From contig CM030715.1 in the NCBI GenBank assembly GCA_017979445.1, forward strand, positions 34,965,756 to 35,029,755: DNA of 64,000 bases, written 5' to 3'. Of this stretch, positions 48,000-58,700 are shown piece by piece. A program made the position numbers and the translations under genes. This stretch comes from Akebia trifoliata. Its lineage: Eukaryota > Streptophyta > Magnoliopsida > Ranunculales > Lardizabalaceae. Numbering within the stretch: position 1 is the stretch's first letter; each line of letters starts with the position of its first letter. The notes beneath the pieces are model-generated. The model made no database searches. It was given only the letters and a program-made list of their open reading frames with translations, and was not told the origin of the DNA.

Positions 48000-48491
48000 A
48001 AATCTGGGATCCACCAATCATATGAACTCACGTGGATTGAATGGCATCCATTATTTACAATAATACCCTTATTAGTTACAATACCACACTTGAATGTTGG
48101 ACGTGGCAAGCACTGACGAGTCTGTGAGGGACAAAAAACTCATCATAATGGGACAATATTCCCTACTAAATGGATCGATAGGGAATATGTATATTTTCCT
48201 TGTAACATTGCTCCATGTTATTAGCAGACAGACATGCTGGAGGCATAGATGATAACGATACCTGTTGGGCACGTCTCCTTAGTACAAGGCAGTTGAACAG
48301 AAGTTGGTAAGATGTAGTTGGTTTTAGCTTGGGTGCAAGGCTCAAAATACTCTTCACTAACCTTCCAACTATAAGAATAACTCTCTCTCTCTCTCTCTGT
48401 GTGTTCAACCTCTTCTCACCTCTCCCCACCCCCACAAATTTAGAGTCTCTCCTCTCTCTATCTTCTCTATCTTTTCTCACATTGGAGTCCC
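48000..48491 (+). promoter_or_regulatory. Promoter and leader of the IIc WRKY gene
   Basis: 48000-48127 resembles the hydrolase promoter region (39845-39950), including an ACCAATCA word and GGACGTGGCAAGCACTGA. CACGTG lies near 48031. A CT repeat at 48380-48399 belongs to the probable leader. No clear TATA box was seen. Confidence 0.4.
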
Positions 48492-50890
48492 ATGGAAGGA
48501 CAAATCCCACCTCACAACCTTTCCTACATCTTCACACCACCACTTCCATCCTCCTCAATGTATCCTCCTTCGACACTCCAACACCAACAAAACTCTCAGC
48601 TTGCTTCTGACATCGATTGGATTAGCCTTCTTTCCGGCTCAGTGGAGTTCAGCGACCAAAACCCAGGTTCTGCGAGTTCATCCATGACAGTTGGAAGTAG
48701 AGGTGAAGATGATGATAAGGGTGGTAAGGAGAAGGGGAAGGGGAAAGTAAGCAGGAATAATAAGAAGGTTAGTCAACCTAGGATCGCATTTCAGACCAGG
48801 AGTGCTGATGATATCCTCGATGATGGGTACCGATGGAGGAAATATGGACAGAAATCCGTGAAGAACAACATCTATCCCAGGTTTACTCTTGCTCCGATTT
48901 TAGGAGATTGGTTTTTTCAAATAACATGAGGAAAGCTCACTGTTCATTTTAATTCTGAAAACATGAAGAGCGAGATCTCGCAGGTTTTTCAAAATAATGA
49001 TATCACTTTATATCAGTTAGATCGCTGATATTTATTTGAAAAGTAACAATTTTGCTGGTTTATAAAGTGACGATCTCATTGATTGTCACTTTTATAATCA
49101 GCAAGATTGCCATTTTTCAAATAAATACCAACAATCTCACTATTTTATATCAGCGAGATCGTCACTTTTGAAAAACCTGTGATCTCGGCATCTCGCTCTT
49201 CATGGTTGGGAATTAAAATGACTAGTGAGTTGGAATTGGAATTTCGTCAAAAGTTGATCACGTTTTGAGAAAGAGTCGTTCTAAACTGATTTCGTTGCAC
49301 AGTGCTGATGTGGCAGTGCACCATTGATTTTTTTTTTCCTGAGATACAAGTAAAAAAAATCTACAATTCTCTGTAAATTGATTGTCATGTCAGTTTAGCG
49401 TTGAATGCAGTGTCCAACGAAGTCAGCCCAGCATTTCCTTTGGGAGATTTCTCTCCAACCATGTAATGATCATCTAATTTAATGGGAACTCTTCTTTTTA
49501 TTGATTCACATTCTAACTGCAATGCAATGTAGAGTCAATTATTAAACCATGGAGATTGTATCAACTTCAAGCTACACAATTCAATTTTTCAAAACCTAAA
49601 AACTTGACTCAGACTCCAAATTATGTCAGAGTGAAGTCGACTCGCACAAGTTTCAAGTCAATTGGTTGAGTTTTAAAACATAATGTACCATGTTTATATG
49701 TATATCCTCTTTGCTTCAATGTCCAAATAATAGTCTCTCAGTAACTATTTATTCTTCTAATCATATATATATATATAGGTCCCTTTTGGCCAACATTTTA
49801 GCAATCATTTTTGTCCTACATGCATGGGTTAGAAGTTTTAGAATGGGCTGATTTTTGGTGAGGATGATCTCTACACTCTACGATATAGAGATCATCCTCA
49901 CCAAAAATCAGCCCATTCCAAAACTTCTAACCCATGTTTTGCCAAAATGTTTGGTGCTGAACATTTCTCATATATATATATGGGTAGCGTTCAAGGGCAA
50001 CTTTTTGGCAAAACATTTTTCAAAACATGGGTTAGAGGTTTTGGAATGGGCTGATTTTTGGTGAGGATGATCTCTACGGTGAGGAGATCATCCTCACCAA
50101 AAATCAGCTCATTCCAAAACTTCTAACCTATGTTTACAAGTTGAAAAATTGTGGACCGTCCATTTTTTGTAAACTGTTTTTGATGGGGTTAGAAGTTTTG
50201 GAATGTGCTGATTTTTGGTGATGATGATCTCCTCACCATAGAGATCATCCTCACCATCATCACCAAAAATCAGCCCATTCCAAAACCTCTAACTCATGTT
50301 TTGCCAAAAAATTTGCCATTGAACGCCCCCTATATATATATATATGGGGGGCGTTCAATGGCAAACTTTTTGGCAAAACATTTTTCAAAACATGGGTTAG
50401 AAGTTTTGGAATGGGCTGATTTTTGGTGAGGATGATCTCCTCACCGTAGAAGATCATCCTCACCAAAAATCAGCCCATTCCAAAACTTCTAACCCATGTT
50501 TTGAAAATGTTTTGCCAAAAAGTTTGCCATTGAACGCCCCCCATACATATATATATATATGGTTGGTAAAGAATGCAGTATTAGATAAGATGTATTATGT
50601 AATTAAGTCTATGTGTTACTATCCATTTGAATTCTCTTATATTTTTCTTTGACCATTTTTTTAAATATTTTTGTTTAATTTTCTATTTGTTTACCTTGAA
50701 ACATAAATGAAGAAGCTATTATCGATGCACGCATCATACATGCATCGTGAAGAAACAAGTTCAACGTCTATCGAAGGACACGAGCATCGTCGTGACAACA
50801 TACGAGGGCATTCACAACCATCCATGCGAGAAACTAATGGAGAGCTTAAGCCCTCTGCTGAAGCAAATGCAGTTTCTTACTAGGTTTTAA
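48492..50890 (+). CDS. WRKY transcription factor, group IIc (WRKY24/43/56-like)
   Basis: Two exons, 48492-48880 and 50713-50890, give 188 residues. The single WRKY domain is C-terminal, with WRKYGQK at 115-121, preceded by the IIc-type stretch [19 protein letters not shown]. Zinc ligands are C135, C140, H164 and H166 (C-X4-C-X23-H-X-H). The intron splits the Arg codon at the conserved WRKY position. Its acceptor, AAATGAAG, has a poor pyrimidine tract. The CTHHTC loop differs from the common CTHQGC. The N terminus is Pro/Ser-rich with an acidic Gly/Lys stretch before the domain. The 1.83 kb intron is over half foldback elements. Small IIc members act in stress and hormone responses, but no specific role can be given. 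Exon 2 was recognised by motif, not by length. Confidence 0.92.
48925..49275. mobile_element. Foldback element family 2, copy 4, in the IIc WRKY intron
   Basis: Left end GCTCACTGTTCATTTTAATT; right end GGGAATTAAAATGACTAGTG followed by GGAATTTCGTC and AAAAGTTGATCACGTTTT. Inside, AGCGAGATCTCGC and AGCGAGATCGTCAC words repeat in both orientations, so much of the 350 bp can fold back. It is the best preserved of the four copies. Confidence 0.65.
49778..49969. mobile_element. Foldback MITE family 1, single-hairpin copy D
   Basis: One hairpin of about 192 bp with standard family-1 arms and the small loop ACACTCTACGATAT. Its outer ends differ from each other (GGTCCCTTTTGG and GCTGAACATTTCTC), so it looks like a hybrid of the two end types. 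TA repeats flank it on both sides. Confidence 0.82.
49982..50330. mobile_element. Foldback MITE family 1, double-hairpin copy E
   Basis: Two hairpins, 349 bp, with outer ends AGCGTTCAAGGGCAAC and TTGCCATTGAACGC. The centre holds AAATTGTGGACCGTCC, as in copies B and C. Separated from the copies on either side only by short TA runs. Confidence 0.85.
50346..50542. mobile_element. Foldback MITE family 1, near-perfect single hairpin copy F
   Basis: A 197 bp palindrome: each arm is about 92 bp, from GGGGGGCGTTCAATGGCAAA to GGTGAGGATGATCT, with a very small loop. The arms differ by only a few bases. The near-perfect arms mark it as the youngest or best maintained copy here. Confidence 0.9.
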
Positions 50891-51018
50891 GTCTATCAAG
50901 ACAAGGACCAGACAGAAGTGGTCATGGCCTTAAAGTTACATTTTTTTTTTAGCCTTTGTAGATAATAATATAAGAAAGACTGATGTATAAGTGATTCGAA
51001 AATTTATACATACAATGT
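50891..51018 (+). other. Probable 3' UTR of the IIc WRKY gene
   Basis: Non-coding, with a T-run (50941-50950) and AATAATATAAG near 50966 that could serve as a polyadenylation region. Confidence 0.35.
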
Positions 51019-51265
51019 TTTTTTTGTTGCTTATCGTGGATATATATCCCCACCCTTCGGGTGAGACTAATCCCATGCATGGTCACACACACACCGCTCC
51101 CTCAGAAAGTCCTATGTGCAACTAGTTAAGTCGAGAGTCAACCTAACCCTGGAGGGTGGCTCCAAAGAATTCATTGTTTCGTGGGCCGGGTTTTGATCTC
51201 TTGACCTACCCTTTTTGAGGAGTTTATCGAGGCTTGGCTTGCCACTAGGCTAATCCCTTGGGGTT
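51019..51265 (-). mobile_element. SINE, same family as 44654-44868
   Basis: On the minus strand it reads CCCCAAGGGATTAGCCTAGT, then GGCAAGCCAAGCCTCGATAA. It includes TAGCCTAGTGG, which fits tRNA box A, and ends with CACCCGAAGGGTGGGGATAT and an A-run. Longer than the other copy because of an internal stretch with GTGTGTGTGTG. No target duplication confirmed. Confidence 0.7.
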
Positions 51266-52440
51266 TGTACGTATAATACATGACATTGTGAGCTTTGGCC
51301 ATGTATGGATATGCTAGCAGTTTATACTCACAGATCAAAGATCCAATCTGAGAGAACTAGTTTTACTAGCTTTGGATTGATCCATTTATGACATTTAGAT
51401 CATATTAGGTACCCTAGCAATTTATTGAAATTCATGATCTTTTGCGATGACATTTTGTTTGTTAATTGTGTGCACAAAAAGTTTTACACTGAAAGGTGCC
51501 AAAAAAGTGCTGTTATTGTGAAATGTTACTGTGATAAATAAAGGATGCTTTGATTATTTGATCCCAAAGTATAAGAATCCTAATATTATATTTGATGTAA
51601 TTGTTATAATGTTTATTTAGTATGTGTGATTTGTGGGGTATCGCATATACCTGGAACATTTGAGTAAGATATGGTGCTCTAAGATACCAGTTGCCTCGAA
51701 TCCCATCATAAAAAAAATTGAAAAAAGATGGCATTGAATGTAAGTGTCATTCTTATTTTACCGAAGAATTCAAATTGGGACTTTTCTAGCTTGAACCCAC
51801 GGTTGAGGCTCTCCATCACCAGGACAGTTGAGACTTGAGAAAAAAATGCACTAAAGATTAGTTCTTAGGGATACATTTTTCTTAGAAATCCCTAACATCC
51901 CAACAGTCATGTTGATAGAGAACCTAGCATTTTTCATTCATATTAGGTTCCTTGATTGTATTTCTTTTGTGATTGAACAAAAGATGCACAATTTATCTTT
52001 TCAGTGTTATCGCCCCAAATAAATTAAAAAAATTATTTTGATGTCTCAGAAATATAAAGAAATCCAATCAGGTTTATGTAGAAAATAATGGAAAGTATTC
52101 TTATTAGAAGTAAATTGTAATGGATCTTATGCTTATTAGAAGCATATTTATCCCTTAATTTTTTTTTTTTTTCATGCTTAATCAAACAGACCTTAATAGC
52201 TGTTTACTTTTCCATATTAAGAGTTTCTTGTTAGGTCTATTGCTAACCTTGAGGGCTTAAATATGGTTAAGTTCAAGCCTAAAACTAAAAGAAGAGTATC
52301 TCAAGGAAAGATATACTTAATGGATGGTCAATATCACATATCAAACAATTTTTTTAAGAGTTTTTATCCGATCTTGTTTGCAAGATCTGCCTAGTCAAAG
52401 TCAACGATTTAAAGTTATTAACCCAGCTTAGATTCTGTCT
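51266..52440. other. Spacer upstream of SGT1, nothing recognised
   Basis: AT-rich, with no frame of interest on either strand (the minus frame at 51513-51734 has no domain) and no repeat related to the others in this window. Confidence 0.4.
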
Positions 52441-52445
52441 TTATG

Positions 52446-52715
52446 TCTATAAATAATTGGAATCGAGTTTGCAATCTGGCTTCCAGGAGTAGTGGATAAT
52501 TACTCACAAGTCATAAACTTATCCTACGAGTCAACCCAACCAGGTCTTCGTCGTTCATGGTTTCGAAGAAATTAGAAATATCCAGAAACCTCACAAAGCG
52601 TAGTCTTTTAAACTTCTTCTCTATTCTTTTCCCTCTATTCCTTGTTCTCTCTCACCCTAAATTATAAAAGCAAAGCTAATTCTTTGCTCTACTCACAATC
52701 GATTCTCTATCTCTA
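52446..52715 (+). promoter_or_regulatory. Promoter and leader of SGT1 with a 36-codon uORF
   Basis: A TATA box, TCTATAAATA, lies at 52446-52455, 261 bp before the start codon. The implied leader contains an upstream ORF at 52557-52667 (36 residues, hydrophobic second half) ending 48 nt before the main ATG. The TSS is inferred from TATA position. Confidence 0.5.
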
Positions 52716-55700
52716 ATGGCGACCGATCACGAAAAGAAGGCGAAAGAGGCCTTTGTAGACGATAATTTCGAGCTCGCAATCGATCTTTACACGCAGGCTA
52801 TCGACATGGATCCTAAGAATGCAGATCTATTTGCAGATCGCTCTCAAGCCAACATCAAGATCAAGAATTACACTGGTATCTAAATCTACTCCTCTTTCAG
52901 CTTCATTACTGTTCTGTGTTCGAGTTCTGTAAAAGTCAAGGATTCTTATTGAGATCTTTAGTTTTTTTGTAGTAGTAGTATTTTTTTATTTTTTATTTTG
53001 TTCTTGATTGGATTTTTTTTTTTCTGGTTTAAAACTGTGTTAGGAACCTAGGTCCTAACGTGCCCACTCAGACGAGAGAAAGGGCGATCTCGAATGCTCA
53101 ACACACCAAGGATTGATTTAAACAAATATTCTTCATTAATTGATAAAGGGATTACATCAAATAAAGAGTCGTAATCCTAATACGTACTCAAATCAAATAC
53201 CTACTAAATCAATTAATTATACCGATAGAATCCTAATAGAAATAGAAATAAAATCTAACTAAAATAGAGTCCTAACAATGCCCCTCTAAAATGACCATGC
53301 CCCTCTAAAATGACCATGTCTTCATGGTGGAAAAGCAATTTCAATTGGACTATTTTCGTCGTCCACCTCATCCCGTCCTTCTAACAAATATATTTACATC
53401 TTTTTTACATCGCCTAGAATGTAATGTTTGTTGCAATTAAAGCATAATCCTGTCTCGTCGTGCGGGTGTTGTTTTCATCTCAAGAGGATTTTTGGTGTGT
53501 ATTTGGCCATTGGTAACCAATCCCAACATTGGTTGATCTACATGTTCAAGTCGGAACAATTTCTCTTCTTGTTGCCTTGCCAGTACCATGGCTTCTTAGA
53601 GATCAATAGCCTAAACATTAGTACTTCTTGACTAATTTCATTGCGTAAGCCTTGAATAAAGGTTCCCATCAATGCACGATCAACCATCGTTCAACTTGAT
53701 TGGCCAAATTTTCAAATTCTTCTCAATAACCTGCAACAGTTGAAGCCCCTTGCTTCATCTTGGTGGGCAAACTGTCCAAATTTTCGAAATCCACAGGTCC
53801 AAAATGGTTTAGCATAGCTGATGTCATATCCCTCCATTTAGAATGCGTATGAGTGCGGCTATACCACTGATACCACGTCAAAGCTACGGCTTCCATATGG
53901 AAAGAAGCCAATAGAGTTTTTCATGTTCAGCAGTATGATGGTAAGCAAAAAATTGTTCCGCTTTGTAGATGAAGTCAAGAGGTTCGAGCCCATCAAATTT
54001 TGAAAAATTGATTCTTGCGTACCTTGTTTGAACTCAACCTTCAAACCGGTCTTCTTGCACTCAATTTAGAACATGGTCTTCAATCAGCACATCACGATTA
54101 CCTACACTTGATTCTCCATCAACAGATTTAACCGTACAATCAGGAAGATGATGTGCAGGTGGGTGTTTTGTATAGATAGACGCTCAATTAGTTGTCGTAT
54201 CTGCTCCCGATCCTTCTCTAAAGTCTGTTGCATGGCTGCAAGAATGGATTGCATGTTTTCCATAGATCCTTCAAACCGGGCCACACGTTCATCCATGATT
54301 TCAAGTTTTGATGGTTTCTTTTTTTTTCCCCTTTTTTCTCTTTGGCATTCCTCAATAAAAACCGCTCTGATACCAATTGTTAGGAACGCAGTTCCTAACG
54401 TGCCCACTCAAACGAGAGAAAGGGCGATCTCGAGTGCTCAACACACCGGCTTGTGTAAAAACATAGATCCTTCTTTTTTTCTTCATTAGTTGATAATGGA
54501 ATTATATCCTTTTATAAATAAAGTGTCATAATCCTAATAACTTACTAATTCTACTCTTACTAAAATACCTATTCAAATCAAATACCTACTAAATCAATAA
54601 TTAATCCCACCGATAGAATCCTAATAGAAATAGAAATAAAATCTAACTAAAATAGGTCCTAACAAACTGTTTTATATCTTAATATACAAGTTGAAGAGTC
54701 TAAAAGAATGAAAGAAATCCCAAAAGAACGTGGATTGAGATAATGAAAGCAGAAATCTTTATGTAAATTTACTGCTCTATTGGATTGCAGTAGTTTGCTT
54801 GTATTGCTAGATGTAGAAGTCTCTACCCCTCTCTCACCTTCATTACTGTTCTGTAAACTTCAAGGATTCTTATTGAGATCTTTAGGGTTTTTTGTTTTTT
54901 TTTTTGTTGCTGTAGTTTCTTTGTTCTGGATTAGAGTTTTTTTCTGGTTTAAAATTTTTTTATATCTTAATATACAAGTTGAAGATTCTAAAAGAGTGAA
55001 AGAAATCCCAAAAGTGCATGGATTGAGATAATGAAAGTGGAAATCTTTATGTAACTGCTTTATTGGATTGCAATAGTTTGCTTGTATTGTTAGATGTAGA
55101 ATTCTGCTTTTATGTGAGCACTAATCTTGCATTGGGTTTGAAGGAAGACAAAATAGGATTCATGTTGCCAAACAAATTTTGGTAAAGGTATAGATGATGA
55201 TTTTTTTTTGTAGAATTTTGATATGGGGTTTGGAAAGGTATTCTTAAGATCTTGTAGGAGTTTTGCACCAAGATAGCTTTTATGATTAGGAAGGGTTCTA
55301 GCCTCTAGGGCCCGCTTTTGGGAGGATCTCTTGTGAGGATGCTCGCCCCTTTATGTCATAATTCCCTAGTCCTTTAGTCCTATAATTAGATTTATGTTTT
55401 GAATTGGGGTGATCTTTCTTGGGATTTTAGTTTCAAAAGAAGCTTCAATGATTGGGAGATTGAGTTTATCTTTGTTCTTATTGGGTGAATCTCGGCTATT
55501 CCCTTCTTTCATGTAGACAATGAATGATGGTTGTGGGCCTGTGGAAGGGACGGGAGGCTCATGGTTAAGCTACAAGGAGTTAGAAGGAGAAACTCAACCA
55601 CATCTGTGGTTTTCTGAAGAAAACAGAGGACTTGAGGAAGGGATTTTTGGTTGCAGGAGTTAATTACAAGTTGAAGCCATTAACAAAATAATAAAAGCCA

Positions 55701-58700
55701 TTAAATAGATTACAGAATAGAAACCTTTAACATGTTGTCTCAAGATCTTCCACTTCGAACACTTCCAGTGAAACCTGAACTCTGCAAGAGTTACTTTTTA
55801 GTGATACATTTTGAAATATATCATTGTTTATTTAGGTATTGCTTCTTTCTCTTCTCTTTTCCCAAATATTATAGCCTGGTTCTTGGCTAGTTAAGATTTG
55901 CATCACATAGACTTCTAGTTACTAATATCTACTTGATAATAATTAGAATTTGTTCCTCATTACCATGTTTATCATTTGGTTGCTAAAATTGATTGTTCAT
56001 CCATGCGCATTTTATGAGCAGAGGCAGTTGCTGATGCAAACAGAGCAATAGAGTTGGATCCTTCGATGGCTAAAGCATACTTGCGTAAGGGGTGAGGACC
56101 TTATATTATTTTGATATGATATATATCTGCTTATGTTTCAGCTTTATGAATTAGTTGAGTTTGTTGGGTAGGATTTGGGTAGAGGGTTCCATATAAATGT
56201 CCAAACCTTCATCTGCAATAATGTCCAAAAGCTCATTTACAATTTAATCAATGGGTTTGTGTCTGCTTGTTACCACTATGGCATGGTAGATCTTGCTTTT
56301 ATGTTATTTCAGGTTCATGTCTAGTTGGTTTGGTGTAGTCCGTCTGCTTTTACAATTTTGGAATGAAAAACTTCTTTGGTTAGAGATTTCCTTCATATCT
56401 GTTGTGATTACTACCTATGGTTGAACTTTAGGGCATGTTCTAGAATCTAGTAATTTGAGTTAGCAGGGTTCACACTTGTTGGTTCAGAACTTCAGATTTT
56501 AAATGTCTTCCAAAACAGAAATTTTGAACCAGAAAGTGGGTGCTAAAGACCCAAAAAAAGAAGAAGAAATAGAGCCAACACATGGCATTTCCAAACTGGC
56601 CAAGTGGCAGTACTAAAATCAACCCTGGGGGCCCCACTTTTCAAATTCCCAAACATTGCTTTAGGGTTAAGGTATGAGTGATTTAAGTCCTCCAGATACC
56701 TAGTCTGATGAAATCATATTTTTAATTGTTCTATCATAACACCTTGTTTCACATTTTATGATCTGCTATGCTATGTTGATGTTTATTGTTTTTATCATCT
56801 CCAAAGTCTTATTTCAAAAATATCCAAGCTTTATGCTAATGAAAATTTGGCTTCCATATTAACTCTTTTTTTCCTTTCTCTAGATTACCATGATTCTGAT
56901 TGTCAGTGACACTATTCTCTTCATATCACTTAAATGATTTTATATCACAAGGTTTCATTGATGTCTACAGTGCTGCATGTATTAAGCTGGAGGAGTTTCA
57001 GACTGCCAAGGCAGCCCTTGAAGCAGGTGCTTCCTTGGCACCTAGTGAGTCAAGATTCACCAACTTTATTAGAGAATGTGATGAACGCATTGCAGGTTCG
57101 TATTTTCTTGTAATATAAATTCATCGCTTCAGTTATTGGATAAGAATTATTGTTTCATTCAGATCACTATATGCTCCACATGTTTTAGAAGTAAGCTGGA
57201 TCTTTTACCATTTATATTCTTTGTGGTTTGTCTATGACATCTAGCACACCACAACTGTTAAATCTTTTCACTTGTAATTGATGAACCGATACTATATCAT
57301 GACACTTTATTAGACCTGGTTACTTATGCTGGCTGCATATTGTTGTCTTTGACTTATAAATGTTGGTTGTTAGAGATAAATGTTGTTGATTGGATTTCTA
57401 GAGGCCATTTAGGATGGATTGGCACTTCTTAGATTGAAATGGAGCTGTACTTGGTTGAACATGTATTGTGATCAACTACGCGTATCCTCCTATATACTTT
57501 ATGTAACTTTATTGGTTGAATGCTTGTTTATTCCAGTTTTCTTTGTTGTCAATTCTAAATTTTAGAGGCCATTTCTTTTTCACATTTTCATGTGGGTAGT
57601 ACCTTCCTGGCCATATGATACCCAACTGTAAGATCTTGATCTCAACCTCTACGAATGGATCTATAGTTCTCCATTTTGTAGTGATTTGTTTAAAAGGCAC
57701 TTCCAAAATAAAATTTTATTTGAGCTGCTCAGTTAACCAGCCAAGTTTGAGACCAACCCGATTGGATTCATTAAGTGATGCTGCCTGAGGAAATCTGCCA
57801 TGATTTTGGCTGGTATAGCTGTTGTCGAACATTGAAAAGAGAAGAAAAGAAAAGAAAAAAAAAAAAAGGTCCCCCCCTGGCCCTGTCCTCCACGTGCATG
57901 GAATAAAAAAACACCCAAATGCTGTTTTATACTCCATACAAACATTTGCCCCAATTTATTGTAACTTCATGAAGTTTTCTTCATGGTGATCATTGGTTCT
58001 GGTAACCAGTCCTTTAGAGGTAGATGTGTTCTTAGTTTGTAATTTTCACTATGTCATGTTTTGGTTTTTTATATTTTCTATTATCTTGATAGCTTTTGTT
58101 TTGTTAATTCAGAGGAAACTGCTGATCTACCAGAACAATTGATGCACAACACCCCACCAACTTCTGAATCCCTTCCATCTTATTCATCAAATTTAACCGC
58201 CACAACTGTAACAAATGGTAAGCTGACAAATGATATATCCCATCAGCCTACAGTGTCAACTTTGCCAAAACCAAAATACAGGTAGTTTGCCTTTTCCCAT
58301 TTCAGTATTTCAAAATTGGGGGAAAAAAGCCATAACATTTTAATGGTTTCCAATCATACCGGTTGCTCAGAGTCTTTACATTTGTGATGTCCATGATGGT
58401 CACACAGGCATGAATACTACCAGAAGCCAGAGGAAGTAGTTGTGACGATATTTGCGAAGGGCATACCAGCTAAAAATGTGACTGTTGACTTTGGTGAACA
58501 GATAGTATGTTTCTCCCTTCAAACAATTCATATCATGCTTTATTAATTTGCACTCATTGATTTTGCAACTTGATCTCAAGATTATTATTGGGCTAATAAG
58601 CTTATGTGATTACCTTGCAGATAAGTGTTACAATTGATATCCCAGGTGAAGATTCTTATCATTTTCAACCTCGCTTATTTGGAAAGGTACTACTGGTCTT

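Noticed and set aside
49855..50466. Short open frames with [22 protein letters not shown] repeats on both strands
   Set aside because: They are translations of the palindromic MITE arms, which read similarly on both strands; not genes.
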